DNA of 64,000 bases from assembly GCF_003628755.1 (NCBI RefSeq), contig NZ_CP029256.1:2685585-2749584 (forward strand), in the 5' to 3' direction. The notes beneath the pieces were generated by a model. That model ran no database searches, was not told the DNA's origin, and worked only from the letters and a program-made list of their open reading frames with translations. The position numbers and the translations under genes are program-made. Below are positions 23,522 through 31,746 of this stretch, one piece after another (position 1 is the stretch's first letter; each line of letters opens with the position of its first letter). The stretch is from Christensenella minuta (GTDB lineage: Bacteria; Bacillota; Clostridia; Christensenellales; Christensenellaceae).

Positions 23522-24637
23522 TTATTCCTCAAATACGGCGGCGACTTTTTTGAGCTGGTTTATGATATCGATATGCTGGGGGCAGGCGTGCTCGCATTGC
23601 CCGCAGGCGATGCAGCCAGACGCTCTGCCGAAAATTTTGGCATAGTTATTGTAATAGACCGACTGCAGGGAAAAAGTGGACGGCTTAGCCTGCTTTTCGG
23701 TATTATAGAGCGCAAAATATTTCGGGATAGGGATATTTTCCGGGCATCCCGGCACGCAATACTGGCAGGCGGTACAGGGGATGGCGATAGATTCATTGAT
23801 GATATCCGCCACCTGCCGGACCATCTCCCGCTCTTCCGGGGAAAGGGGTTGGAAATCGCGCATATAATCCGTATTGTCAAGGAGCTGCGCCATGGTAGAC
23901 ATCCCGCTCAGCACCATCATCACGTTTTCAAGGCTGGCGGCGAAACGAATGCCCCACGAGGGAACGGACCAATTTGGGCGGCGCTCTAAGAGAAGCTGTT
24001 CTGCTTTCGGCGGCACCTGCGCCAACATGCCGCCCTTCACCGGTTCCATAACGATTACCTTTTTTCCATGCCTTTGCGCAGCCTCATAGCATAGGCGGGA
24101 CTGGATGCTTTCGTTGTCCCAATCGAGGTAATTGATTTGCAGCTGAACGAAATCAACTTCCGGATGCTCGGTCAGGATCCGGTCCAAAAGCTGTGCGCTG
24201 TCGTGGAAGGAAAAGCCGATGCTGCGGATCATTCCTTCCTGTTTTTTTCGGGAGATAAAACGGAAGCTGTCCATTTTCTCCGCGATTTCATAAGTTTCCG
24301 TGCCGAGGTTATGCAGCAGATAGTAGTCGAAATAATCCACGCCGCATTTCTCAAGCTCTTCGTCAAAAATACGGACTTGGTCGTCCTTTTGCCTCATGAG
24401 ACGCATGGGAAGCTTGGTCGCCAATGTAAAACTGCCGCGGGGATGGCGTTTTACCAATGCCTCCCGAATGGCATATTCACTTTTCAGACCGTGGTAGACG
24501 TACGCAGTATCAAAATAAGTAAAACCGCGTCCGAGGAAAACATCTACCATGCGCGATACCGTATCAAGATCGATTGCTTCCGCATTGTTCGGGTCAAGCA
24601 ACGGGAGCCGCATGAACCCAAAACCTAGTTTTTTCAT
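23522..24637 (-). CDS. Aldo/keto reductase with C-terminal 4Fe-4S ferredoxin domain
   Basis: 371 residues; ATG 24637 chosen (GAGGCGG upstream) over an in-frame TTG just before it. AKR barrel ~1-280 ([23 protein letters not shown] with the catalytic Tyr, [26 protein letters not shown]). C-terminal ~290-371 binds two iron-sulfur clusters ([12 protein letters not shown] and [12 protein letters not shown]). These anaerobe enzymes couple carbonyl/alcohol conversion to ferredoxin-type electron transfer; substrate unknown. Last gene of the leftward operon. Confidence 0.88.
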   Translation of the reverse strand: MKKLGFGFMRLPLLDPNNAEAIDLDTVSRMVDVFLGRGFTYFDTAYVYHGLKSEYAIREALVKRHPRGSFTLATKLPMRLMRQKDDQVRIFDEELEKCGVDYFDYYLLHNLGTETYEIAEKMDSFRFISRKKQEGMIRSIGFSFHDSAQLLDRILTEHPEVDFVQLQINYLDWDNESIQSRLCYEAAQRHGKKVIVMEPVKGGMLAQVPPKAEQLLLERRPNWSVPSWGIRFAASLENVMMVLSGMSTMAQLLDNTDYMRDFQPLSPEEREMVRQVADIINESIAIPCTACQYCVPGCPENIPIPKYFALYNTEKQAKPSTFSLQSVYYNNYAKIFGRASGCIACGQCEHACPQHIDIINQLKKVAAVFEE

Positions 24638-24676
24638 CAAGATCCGCCTCTTTTTCTGTTGGTATAAAGAGCTTAT

Positions 24677-25822
24677 TTATCCGCCGAACGTTTCTCTCGC
24701 CCGTTCCATATTTTCGCGGATAGGAACCCCAAACGGACACCGCGTTTCGCATGCGCCGCAGGCGGTGCAGTCCGAAGCAGGGTGGGAAAGGGCCGCGTAA
24801 TGTTCGCGCACTGTTTCGGGAACCGTATCCTGCGCCCTTGCAAGATTCAAGAATTTCGTGACGGCAGCTACATCGATCCCCTGCGGGCAGGGGGCACAGT
24901 GGCCGCAGTACATACAATGCCCCTGCCAGCTGATTTTTGGAAAAGATGCAAACGCCGCCGCATAATCCTTTTCGCTGGCCGGGGCTGTTTCATAGGAAAG
25001 GTCAGCGTCGAGCTGCTCCCGTGAATGGACGCCCGCAAATACCGTCGCCACGGCGGGGCGTGTGAGTGCGTAGTGAATACACTGGTTTACCGTCAACGCC
25101 ACCCCGGCAGGTGAATCAGCCGTCAAAAGGTCGCCGCCGCCAAAGGCTTTCATTACGGTGATGCCAACGCCCATACGCTGGCATGTTTCGTACAGCGCCT
25201 CGCGGTTGGGGTCCATATTGAAAAGATGGTTCTTATAGCTTTCTTCCGCCCACAGGGCTTCGATATCTTCCCCGCCGGGCTGCAAGTCATAACAGGGGTT
25301 GACGCTGAACATCAGCACGCGGATCAGACCGCTTTTCACAGCTTCGAGCGCGGCAATAGGATTGTGGCTGGAAAGGCCGATTTCCCGGATATTCCCGGCG
25401 GCTTTCAGCTCTTCGGCATACCGCATGACTTCTCCGTCCGCGATGCTGTGCCAGGTATCTACAGAATCGACATAGTGGATCATGCCGACGTCGATATAAT
25501 CCGTTCCGAGACGGGTGAGCAAATCGTCGAAAGAGGCGCGGACCTCGTCCGGCCTGCGCGTCGCTTTGTATTGCCCGTCCTGCCAAACGGTGCATAAGTG
25601 CGCCTGCATCACAAAATCCTTTCTTTGTCCGCGCAGGACGCTGCCGACCCGGCTTCGCAGATCCGGGTCAGGGCTGTAGAGGTCCATGCAGTTCACGCCG
25701 TGTTTCCGGGCAAGGTCAAACATTTGCCGGGTAAACGCTTCGTCCCTACCGGCAAAGCCTTCGCACCCGAGGCCGATTTCACTTACACTGATGCCCGTTT
25801 CGCCGAGCGCACGATACTTCAT
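24677..25822 (-). CDS. Aldo/keto reductase with C-terminal 4Fe-4S ferredoxin domain (paralog)
   Basis: 381 residues from ATG with GGAGGTAATCT upstream. AKR start MKYRALGETGISVSEIGLGC, barrel through ~280, with GVNCMDLYSPDPDLRSRVGS in the place where the catalytic Asp-x3-Tyr usually sits (DLYS), and IGLSSHNPIAALEAVKSG. C-terminal CMYCGHCAPCPQGID and CTACGACETRCPFG bind 4Fe-4S clusters. Neighbour of a similar enzyme, overlapping the DUF1893 gene by 4 bases; same operon. Substrate unknown. Confidence 0.87.
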   Translation of the reverse strand: MKYRALGETGISVSEIGLGCEGFAGRDEAFTRQMFDLARKHGVNCMDLYSPDPDLRSRVGSVLRGQRKDFVMQAHLCTVWQDGQYKATRRPDEVRASFDDLLTRLGTDYIDVGMIHYVDSVDTWHSIADGEVMRYAEELKAAGNIREIGLSSHNPIAALEAVKSGLIRVLMFSVNPCYDLQPGGEDIEALWAEESYKNHLFNMDPNREALYETCQRMGVGITVMKAFGGGDLLTADSPAGVALTVNQCIHYALTRPAVATVFAGVHSREQLDADLSYETAPASEKDYAAAFASFPKISWQGHCMYCGHCAPCPQGIDVAAVTKFLNLARAQDTVPETVREHYAALSHPASDCTACGACETRCPFGVPIRENMERARETFGG

Positions 25823-26256
25823 AGATTACCTCCCCGTCCGTTTGCCCGGCGCGCCATTGCGGTCTTGATCGCTGTGAATGCCTGCGCGGGGTCATCGATT
25901 TCCGCAACGGCTTTTTCCATGGGACAGGGCCCGGTTCCCGCACGGTTTTCGATAGACGGCGTAAGCGTATCGCAGGAAAAGGCAATCCCGTTTTGCCGCA
26001 GCACTGGCAGGGCGGACCCGCTCATCACAGGAGCATATATTTCCCGCGCCCCGGCCAGTGCAAATAAAAGCGCGGCGGCCTTGCCGACGATCTTGTCGGC
26101 GGCGGAAAAACCATTGAGACCTGCGCCCGAGGAAAGAAATTCCACTAGGGGGGCGATGCCCGCTTTTCGGCTGGTATAAATGATATCGCCTTTCACAAGG
26201 ACGCAGGAACAGTCTTCTGTTTGCAGGAGGGCCTTTGCCCGTTCTATATCACGCAT
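25819..26256 (-). CDS. DUF1893-family protein
   Basis: 146 residues from ATG 26256, which overlaps the end of the ECF gene. Begins MRDIERAKALLQTEDCSCVL with VKGDIIYTSRKAGIAPLVEF, the DUF1893 pattern, then DKIVGKAAALLFALAGAREI with SGSALPVLRQNGIAFSCDTL. The fold is related to cytidine-deaminase-like proteins but the function is not established. Sits between the transporter subunit and the reductases, so it probably acts in the same pathway. Confidence 0.75.
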   Translation of the reverse strand: MRDIERAKALLQTEDCSCVLVKGDIIYTSRKAGIAPLVEFLSSGAGLNGFSAADKIVGKAAALLFALAGAREIYAPVMSGSALPVLRQNGIAFSCDTLTPSIENRAGTGPCPMEKAVAEIDDPAQAFTAIKTAMARRANGRGGNL

Positions 26257-26806
26257 GGCTCTTCTCCCGGTTTTCCAGCCAGAAGACAGCAAGGGGGATC
26301 AGGCACCATTGGAGTGCGAGGCCCGGGAGTCCTGTGGCAATGCTCATCCAGATGGAACTTACCGTTACCGCTTCGCTGCCCATGCCATAGACCGCGGCGA
26401 AGACAGCTGCCGCGCGAATAATCCGGCCGGCAACTTGTGCCAGGAGTAATTTTACAATCACGGGCATTTTGGTTTTGCCAAGAAACCCGGCCGCAAGCCC
26501 ATAACCCGCAAGTTCGATCATCATAAAAGGAACCATTGCCGCGCCCGGCATGCCAGATAGGGCGAAACTCAGCAGCGGGCTGAGCGCGCCTGCCACCGTA
26601 CCGACGACCGGTCCCGCAAGCAAGCCCACCAGCAGGATCGGCAGGTGCATGGGTAGGAACGCCTGACCGAGGGACGTGCCCATCCCAGACACGGCGCCCA
26701 GTACATGGAATAACTGAGGCAGAGCCACCGCAAATACGATAGCCGTCAGGATAGCGGTGGACTTGGCCTTGATTGTTTCCTTTTGAAGCGTGATTGCATG
26801 TAACAT
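26249..26806 (-). CDS. ECF transporter substrate-binding (S) component
   Basis: 185 residues from ATG 26806, with TGAGGAGAA upstream (longer in-frame starts lack a site). Six membrane helices with GQAFLPMHLPILLVGLLAGP, VAGALSPLLSFALSGMPGAA and MIELAGYGLAAGFLGKTK, the pattern of ECF-type vitamin/cofactor S components. It needs the shared EcfAA'T module encoded elsewhere. First gene of the operon; substrate cannot be read from the sequence. Confidence 0.83.
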   Translation of the reverse strand: MLHAITLQKETIKAKSTAILTAIVFAVALPQLFHVLGAVSGMGTSLGQAFLPMHLPILLVGLLAGPVVGTVAGALSPLLSFALSGMPGAAMVPFMMIELAGYGLAAGFLGKTKMPVIVKLLLAQVAGRIIRAAAVFAAVYGMGSEAVTVSSIWMSIATGLPGLALQWCLIPLAVFWLENREKSHA

Positions 26807-26844
26807 AATAACGATTCTCCTCAAATGTTTGATAGTTCCTATTA

Positions 26845-26875
26845 AGGGTAACACCTGGAGTGCGCTCTAAGTCAA
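26845..26875 (-). promoter_or_regulatory. MerR-family-type promoter with 19-bp spacer
   Basis: On the minus strand TTGACT (26870-26875), exactly 19 bp, TACCCT (26845-26850). The spacer is an inverted repeat, CTTAGAGCGCACTCCAGG (26854-26871). Long-spacer promoters with such a CTTAGAGTxxACTCTAAG-like dyad are the targets of MerR-family activators of the AdhR/NmlR group that respond to aldehydes or electrophiles. The operon it drives encodes two aldo/keto reductases, which fits. No merR-like gene is in the window. Confidence 0.7.
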
Positions 26876-27035
26876 GAGGGATTTTTCTATTTAAGGAATT
26901 TATGTGCGAAAAGGATAAGCAAGACGTGAAAACCATCGGCATAAAAGCGATCGCCTATTTGCGAAAGATTGATTGCACAAGCATGCGGCATTCCTTATTG
27001 CACAAATTATAAATTAAAATGCTGCAATCAGGGCG

Positions 27036-27064
27036 TTGACTTTTTCCGGGCTTTATTATACAAT
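27036..27064 (+). promoter_or_regulatory. Promoter of tRNA-Arg
   Basis: TTGACT (27036-27041), 17 bp, TACAAT (27059-27064), about 25 bases before the tRNA 5' end. Confidence 0.75.
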
Positions 27065-27088
27065 AATATAGCTTCAAATTTTATAGTT

Positions 27089-27165
27089 GTGCCAGTAGCT
27101 CAGCTGGATAGAGTGTTTGACTACGAATCAAAAGGTCGGGGGTTCGAATCCCTTCTGGCACACCA
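27089..27165 (+). tRNA. tRNA-Arg (ACG)
   Basis: 77 nt with encoded CCA. Acceptor GTGCCAG pairs with CTGGCAC; D arm AGCTCAGCTGGATAGAG; anticodon loop CTACGAA with anticodon ACG reading CGU/CGC/CGA; T arm CGGGGGTTCGAATCCCTTC region; discriminator A. Its 3' half from 27121 is duplicated at 56569, so this gene is the integration target of the 29.4-kb element. Confidence 0.95.
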
Positions 27166-27166
27166 G
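27121..27166. repeat. attL core (46-bp direct repeat with 56569-56614)
   Basis: The 46 bases from the anticodon loop to one base past CCA are identical to 56569-56614. The 35-bp tRNA terminator that follows is also duplicated with a one-base offset. The 3' end of a tRNA with a tyrosine integrase 140 bp away is a standard attachment site. Confidence 0.93.
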
Positions 27167-27201
27167 AAAAAGCCTTTAACCATGCGGGTTAAAGGCTTTT
27201 T
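27167..27201 (+). terminator. Terminator after tRNA-Arg (element-derived copy)
   Basis: AAAAAGCCTTTAACC and GGTTAAAGGCTTTTT form a 15-bp stem with a 5-base loop. A second identical copy stands at 56616-56650. After integration one is host-derived and one element-derived. Confidence 0.9.
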
Positions 27202-27230
27202 GCTTTTTCTTGATTTTTCCGGGAGCTTGT

Positions 27231-27252
27231 TTTGGTCATTATTTGGTCATTA
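27231..27252. repeat. Candidate integrase arm site (22-bp repeat shared with 56430-56451)
   Basis: A 22-bp segment beginning TTTGGTCATTA, itself a tandem of TTTGGTCATTA, is found identically inside both ends of the element, here 65 bp from the attL core and at the other end 118 bp from the attR core. Position and duplication suggest arm-type binding sites of the integrase. Confidence 0.55.
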
Positions 27253-27303
27253 CGGCGTTTTTTTATAGGTTTTCCGACACGATGAAAAAAGAGGCGTTTC
27301 CGT

Positions 27304-28689
27304 TTAGGATTGCCCCTCTTTCGATGCAGGATTTAAGATATCGTCGAGCACTTCCGCCGCCGCTGCGTCGGCTGATTGTATGGCGTGAGCGTATATATTA
27401 ACCGTTGTGGAGGTCTGCGCATGTCCGAGCCGCTGTGATACTGTTCTGATGTCTGCCTTATTAGCGATCAGCAAAGTTGCGTTTGTGTGCCGGAGGCTAT
27501 GTAGCGTAACGGGTGGCAAGTCTGTCTTCTTGATGAATTTTGCGAACCACCCGGAAACGGTATCTGGGTGAATAGGGTTCCCGTCCCATTGCGTAAACAA
27601 TCTGTCCGTATTGTGCCATTGATCGCCAAGCTGCAACCGTTCTTCATTCTGCCACGCCTTATGGCTCTTTAATAATTGGCAAGCCACAGTCGGCAGCTTG
27701 ATAACGCGCATGGACGATCTCGTTTTTGTGGTATCGGTATAAATCCCCTTATCCGGCAAATATAAGCTGTTCCTCTGTACGCTCATGGTCTGATTATCAA
27801 AATCGATGTCTTTCCATTCAAGGCCGCATAACTCCCCGCGCCGCAGACCTGTATAAATCAGCAGGATTATCATTGTTCTATACTGCGGCGGCGCACCGTC
27901 AAGAAGCTCTATTAAATGCCGCGCCTGCTTATCGTCTAAATATTTCGCTTCCGTGTGTTCAAGGCGCGGCGGCTTTACCCGCATGGCTGGATTGCTTAAA
28001 ATCACTTGCCATTGTACCGCCGTTGTAAGGATAACGGAAATAAGCCTGTGATAGTGATTCAGCGTGTTTTTGTTCAGCCTGCGTTCTTCGGTCGCGGGTT
28101 TAAAGTACTCTTCCACACTAAGCCCGTATGCTTCCGCCGCTTTTTCGGCGGTTTTCCGGGAAACATGCTTTTGCTGCATAAGGTTCTGCGCCGTGTTGAT
28201 TCCGATGTGTGCGGATTTTGAAAGCCGCGCAATAGATTGCCTATGTTTTTTCAGATAGGCAAGCATTTTATCAGTCGCAATATAGCCGATATTGCTTTTT
28301 ACGCCGTTTTCAGCAAGGTTATTATAAAAGGCCAATAAATGATTTGGCTGTAGCCTGTCGAGGCGTATATGACCGATTGCGGCGTTGATACGTGGAAGCA
28401 AGGCGCGGTAGCTGCTGACCGTTCGGGGCTTTAGCTGTTTTTCCGCGTAATCGGTAAGCCAACGCTCTGTAAAAGAGGCAAATTTAATATTGCTGTCTAT
28501 AAATTGGCTTGTCAAAACCTGTTCTTCAAACAATGCGGCCTGCTTCTGTGCCTCTTTTAAGGCCGTTTTTTCATTCATACCGGGTTTGGGCCTATACGTC
28601 ATGGAAGCAAACATCTGTTTCCCCGTTACGTCGTAGCCATTTGATACCCGTATGCGGTACGTGTTATTTCTTTTCGTGATCGTCGCCAT
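27304..28689 (-). CDS. int: Tyrosine recombinase (element integrase) with embedded HTH segment
   Basis: 461 residues from ATG 28689, which overlaps the repressor stop. Order: Arm-type N-terminal beta domain (TKRNNTYRIRVSNGYDVTGK), SAM-like core-binding domain interrupted at ~150-215 by an XRE-like helix-turn-helix (SIARLSKSAHIGINTAQNLM, AEKAAEAYGLSVEEYF), then the catalytic domain with Arg in YTGLRRGELCGLEW, HSLRHTNAT, RLGHAQTSTTVNIYAHA (His and nucleophile Tyr). It should catalyse integration into and excision from tRNA-Arg. It is read toward the att site and overlaps the repressor gene, so the two are probably cotranscribed. Confidence 0.93.
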   Translation of the reverse strand: MATITKRNNTYRIRVSNGYDVTGKQMFASMTYRPKPGMNEKTALKEAQKQAALFEEQVLTSQFIDSNIKFASFTERWLTDYAEKQLKPRTVSSYRALLPRINAAIGHIRLDRLQPNHLLAFYNNLAENGVKSNIGYIATDKMLAYLKKHRQSIARLSKSAHIGINTAQNLMQQKHVSRKTAEKAAEAYGLSVEEYFKPATEERRLNKNTLNHYHRLISVILTTAVQWQVILSNPAMRVKPPRLEHTEAKYLDDKQARHLIELLDGAPPQYRTMIILLIYTGLRRGELCGLEWKDIDFDNQTMSVQRNSLYLPDKGIYTDTTKTRSSMRVIKLPTVACQLLKSHKAWQNEERLQLGDQWHNTDRLFTQWDGNPIHPDTVSGWFAKFIKKTDLPPVTLHSLRHTNATLLIANKADIRTVSQRLGHAQTSTTVNIYAHAIQSADAAAAEVLDDILNPASKEGQS

Positions 28690-29314
28690 TTTCGGAAGCC
28701 TCTTTGGTACCTTTATCAAATATTGCATCTAATTCACGTTCAAATTCCTCATCAACGCCCATTAAATTATACTTCTTGTACTCCTGTAATTTATCATTCA
28801 GCCAAAGATCGTATAGGTGTTTATCAATCGTTCCAGCCTTGTACAGACTATATAATTTCTCAAAGTCTTCGATGAATTTTATAATATAGAAGTGCGCATC
28901 ATGCAGAGCTTCGCCGTTATCTGTAAAATGAAAGGCTATACCCGCGCTATATTCCGTGGCATATTCATTATGAACGATAGTATCAATGATCTTCTCATCA
29001 TAATAAAAAGAAGCATCGATCACGGAAATATCTAAAATACTTTTAATAATATCGCTTAAATTTTCGGGTTTATGCTCTTGTTTATTTTCAAGTCCACACA
29101 GCCAATCAAGCGATACCCCGCACTTTTGCGCAATATCTATCGCAACGGCTAAAGATGGATTTTTAGCGTTATTCTCATACGCGGATAAAGAAGTGATAGC
29201 AATCCCCAATTCCTCCGAAAAATCAGCCTGTGACTTATTGCCGCGCACTTCTCGGAGCCTTTCTGCAAATTTTACAAGTTTTGGGTTTTTGATTTTTGGG
29301 CGCGACTTATCCAT
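28664..29314 (-). CDS. XRE-family repressor of the integrated element
   Basis: 216 residues from ATG 29314 (AGGAGG upstream; longer frame upstream is not preceded by a site). HTH ~20-75 (ERLREVRGNKSQADFSEELG, IAITSLSAYENNAKNPSLAV) then CGVSLDWLCGLEN; the C-terminal ~130 residues are helical and acidic without a LexA-like peptidase Ser/Lys pattern. It is upstream of and overlaps integrase, and is divergent from the early genes at 29580, as in lysogeny modules and in satellite master repressors (Stl-like). Confidence 0.82.
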   Translation of the reverse strand: MDKSRPKIKNPKLVKFAERLREVRGNKSQADFSEELGIAITSLSAYENNAKNPSLAVAIDIAQKCGVSLDWLCGLENKQEHKPENLSDIIKSILDISVIDASFYYDEKIIDTIVHNEYATEYSAGIAFHFTDNGEALHDAHFYIIKFIEDFEKLYSLYKAGTIDKHLYDLWLNDKLQEYKKYNLMGVDEEFERELDAIFDKGTKEASENGDDHEKK

Positions 29315-29347
29315 TATTTTAGCCTCCTGTGCTTTTTGTACACTATT

Positions 29348-29377
29348 ATCATACAACAGCAACAATAACAGCGTCAA
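29348..29377 (-). promoter_or_regulatory. Promoter for the repressor-integrase operon
   Basis: On the minus strand TTGACG (29372-29377), 18 bp, TATGAT (29348-29353), 34 bases before the chosen start. Confidence 0.5.
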
Positions 29378-29519
29378 TAAATATTTTTGTGTTTTCATAT
29401 GTTTGAATCGGTTCGAAAATAAATTATTTGTGTATTATTGTTTGTTTTGGCGAAGTTTAATGTTGTTTAATTTATTTTAGTGTTTTTATATGCGCTATAT
29501 TCGTTTTATAAATACTATA

Positions 29520-29548
29520 TTGAAATTATATCCACATAGGTGTATAAT
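29520..29548 (+). promoter_or_regulatory. Early promoter of the integrated element
   Basis: TTGAAA (29520-29525), 17 bp, TATAAT (29543-29548). Drives the rightward small genes and prim-pol; lies in a divergent, AT-rich region facing the repressor gene. Confidence 0.7.
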
Positions 29549-29579
29549 AACAGAAACAACAAACGGAGGTGTCAAAGCT

Positions 29580-29762
29580 ATGTATTCCAAGAATTTAGAC
29601 TTGAAAACAGAAGCGAAAGCGGCGGGAGTGTATTTGTGGCAAATAGCTGATAAATTAGGAATGCGGGATAATGAGTTCAGCCGGAAACTGCGCAAAGAAT
29701 TATCCGCTGAGAAAAAAGCGGAAATCCGCGCCATTATCAAGGAATTAAGCGAGGTGAAATAG
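29580..29762 (+). CDS. Small DNA-binding early protein of the element
   Basis: 60 residues from ATG 29580 (CGGAGGTGTCAAAGCT upstream). DLKTEAKAAGVYLWQIADKL followed by GMRDNEFSRKLRKELSAEKK resembles a phage-type HTH (AAGVYLWQIADKLGMRDNEFS). This family is common beside repressors in Firmicutes phages and satellites. Probably regulatory; unproven. Confidence 0.65.
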   Translation: MYSKNLDLKTEAKAAGVYLWQIADKLGMRDNEFSRKLRKELSAEKKAEIRAIIKELSEVK

Positions 29763-29763
29763 T

Positions 29764-29994
29764 ATGCTGCGTATGCGAACAATCGAGCAGGCGGCGGCAG
29801 AGATCAAAAAGGCCGATCCAGACACCGCCATAACGAAATACGCGATCCGGCAGCTCGTGGTCTCTCACGAGATACCGAGCATCACACGCGGGAACAAGTA
29901 TCTAATCAACATTGACGCTTTGCTTGCGTATCTGGGCGGAGAAACGCAGCCGGAGCCGCCCCGGAACGTAATCCGCATGGTTTCCGAGAGGTAG
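29764..29994 (+). CDS. Excisionase/HTH_17-like protein
   Basis: 76 residues. RTIEQAAAEIKKADPDTAIT, then TKYAIRQLVVSHEIPSITRG and NKYLINIDALLAYLGG form the MerR/excisionase-type winged helix (helix-turn-helix, then a GxKYLI wing). Small proteins of this type assist integrase during excision or act as early regulators. Two bases after the preceding stop. Confidence 0.72.
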   Translation: MLRMRTIEQAAAEIKKADPDTAITKYAIRQLVVSHEIPSITRGNKYLINIDALLAYLGGETQPEPPRNVIRMVSER

Positions 29995-30000
29995 GAACGA

Positions 30001-30606
30001 ATGACGAATACACAGAATCTGTCCGCCGCACTAAAAGAATCCGCCTTATTCTGCGTGTGGAAAAAAGAGGAACGCGGCGGCAAACCTACCAAGATCCCAT
30101 ACAATCCCATTACAGGCGGCAAGGCGCAGCCGAACAATAAAGCGACCTTTGCTCCGTTCCAGACAGCGGCAACAGTTATGGAAAGTTATGACGGGCTGGG
30201 AATCGGTATCTTTGATGGGCTGTGCGCTATAGATATAGACCATTGTATCAAGGACGGTAAGCCCTCCGAAATGGCAGCAGACATTATTTCCACAATGGAC
30301 AGTTACACCGAATACAGCCCAAGCGGAAGTGGCGTACATATTTATTTCACCGTATCGGCGGGATTTCAGTATAACAAAGCAAAGTATTATATCAACAACC
30401 AAAAATCCGGGCTTGAGGTGTACATCTCCGGCGCAACGCAGAAATACGTTACCGTGACCGGGAACGCTATAGGAACGCGCGTCATCATGGAACGTGGGGA
30501 GCAACTTCAAAAGGTACTGGACAAATATATGCTGCGTAGAAAGCCGGACGAAGCACGAGGGAAGCACGAGCAAACCTCTTTTTCCCTATCGGACGACGAT
30601 ACATGA
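30001..30606 (+). CDS. Archaeo-eukaryotic primase/prim-pol domain protein (short)
   Basis: 201 residues from ATG 30001 (GAGGTAGGAACGA upstream). FCVWKKEERGGKPTKIPYNP start, then AIDIDHCIKDGKP (Asp-x-Asp metal motif) and YSPSGSGVHIYFTVSAGF (the SGxGxHIyf histidine motif), then GLEVYISGATQKYVTVTGN. This is the bifunctional primase-polymerase domain of phage and satellite replication proteins. In phages it is usually followed by a D5/SF3 helicase of several hundred residues; here the protein stops after a polar tail, and the iteron-like region follows. Confidence 0.82.
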   Translation: MTNTQNLSAALKESALFCVWKKEERGGKPTKIPYNPITGGKAQPNNKATFAPFQTAATVMESYDGLGIGIFDGLCAIDIDHCIKDGKPSEMAADIISTMDSYTEYSPSGSGVHIYFTVSAGFQYNKAKYYINNQKSGLEVYISGATQKYVTVTGNAIGTRVIMERGEQLQKVLDKYMLRRKPDEARGKHEQTSFSLSDDDT

Positions 30607-31039
30607 CGATGAAATACTAACTTTCACATGAGAGAGTAAAAAGTTAAATATAAAAAAGTTGGAAAACGATCACCTTCCATCGTCAAAACAGCTTAACCAA
30701 GCGGTTTAAGCGGTGTGCGCAACTGTGGGGGGAAGGAGGGCGAAAATAGAAGTTTTGAAAAAGTATCGAGAGAAAACGCCTGAGTTTTCCAACCGAGAAA
30801 AAAGAGGTTTTTCCCCACTATAAAAAAGCCGAAAATACAAGCGGAAAAGATAGGTTTTCCAACACGAGAAAAAAACAAAGATAGGTTTTCTGACACGATA
30901 AAGAGAGGATGCCCCAATTTTGGGGAACGAAACGGGAGTTTTTTCCCACGATAAAACAAGAGGGGTTTTAAGGGGGTTTTTCCGAAGCCCTTTATAAAAA
31001 AGGGTTCGGGACAAAATAAACATACGGAGGAAAAAAGAA
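30607..31039. repeat. Iteron-like repeat region, candidate replication origin
   Basis: No gene in 433 bp. Five imperfect copies of a ~22-bp motif, consensus GATAGGTTTTCCaACACGAt followed by AAAA, start near 30782, 30804, 30849, 30880 and 30936, all in the same orientation and separated by A-rich spacers. A further close copy (ATAGGTTTTCCGACACGAT) stands at 27265-27283 beside the integrase. A GC dyad, CCCCAATTTTGGGG, is at 30911-30924. Directly downstream of the prim-pol gene, the layout suggests an origin bound by an initiator. Confidence 0.6.
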
Positions 31040-31258
31040 ATGGTAAAGTATTGGGAAAATGAAACGCCGCAGACGGCAGACACGGGAGCAAATGTATTTC
31101 GGTATTTCAAAGAAGCGGGCAAGCTGCAAGTGAGTATGCCTTATTGGGAGGACGCGAACGGGAACCGGAAGCCGGGAAAGACGGTAACGCTTGACGTTGC
31201 GGCGTTCCGTGGATCGCCGGAGGCTATGGAATTGCTGCGGGGCGTTCTTGATGAATGA
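31040..31258 (+). CDS. Small phage/satellite protein, unknown function
   Basis: 72 residues from ATG 31040 with ACGGAGG upstream (VKYWENETPQTADTGANVFR, then YFKEAGKLQVSMPYWEDANG). Soluble, acidic, no recognised domain. Overlaps the next gene. Confidence 0.6.
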   Translation: MVKYWENETPQTADTGANVFRYFKEAGKLQVSMPYWEDANGNRKPGKTVTLDVAAFRGSPEAMELLRGVLDE

Positions 31259-31442
31259 TGGCAAGTACAAGAAATGCCCGGTGTGCGGTAAGCGGTTCTG
31301 GGTTGCGGGCAAATGGGCGTACAAACTCGATACAAAGTATTTTTGCTGCTATACGCACTACGTAGAGGGCGGAGGCGACGGAGGGCTTGACCGGGTAAAC
31401 GGTATCAAGCGCAAACGGCGGTCAAGGTGGCACCGGGAATGA
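31251..31442 (+). CDS. Small zinc-ribbon-like protein
   Basis: 63 residues from ATG 31251, overlapping the preceding stop. CPVCGKRFWV ... YFCCYTHY supplies a Cys4-type zinc site, followed by a basic tail (NGIKRKRRSRWHRE). Common beside replication genes in phages; function unknown. Confidence 0.6.
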   Translation: MNDGKYKKCPVCGKRFWVAGKWAYKLDTKYFCCYTHYVEGGGDGGLDRVNGIKRKRRSRWHRE

Positions 31443-31497
31443 TTGCGAGATTTGCAAGACCCTAAAAAGGACAACGAACAGTGAGCGCGAGTGCGCA

Positions 31498-31746
31498 ATG
31501 ATGAATCCGCAGGATAATAAAATCTGCGCGTACTTCCGGGATTGCGTGTTGCCGAACAATCCGGCACTTGAAGCGGAGATACTGCACAAGGACACGCAAA
31601 AGAAAGTTTGTGTGATATGCGACGGTGAGTTTGTTCCGGTGAACAATAGACAGGTATACTGTTCGCCGGAATGTGAGCGGAAAGGCAACAGAATTAAGAG
31701 CCGCGCCCGCATGGAGAAGAAAAGGGGGTTAAATGTTACGATTTAG
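31498..31746 (+). CDS. Small cysteine-rich phage-like protein
   Basis: 82 residues from ATG 31498 (or 31501). CVICDGEFVPVNNRQVYCSP and ECERKGNRIKSRARMEKK form a treble-clef or zinc-ribbon pattern of two Cys pairs followed by a basic helix, recalling the zinc finger of HNH-type phage proteins but without the nuclease part. Its stop codon lies inside a 14-bp inverted repeat. Confidence 0.55.
   Translation: MMNPQDNKICAYFRDCVLPNNPALEAEILHKDTQKKVCVICDGEFVPVNNRQVYCSPECERKGNRIKSRARMEKKRGLNVTI

Noticed and set aside
26244-26942. Alternative leftward frame over the ECF S-component
   Set aside because: It lacks membrane helices, and the neighbouring frame shows an ECF pattern and a good ribosome site.
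30782-30956. CRISPR array
   Set aside because: Repeats are imperfect, spacing is irregular (22-56 bp) and no cas genes are present.
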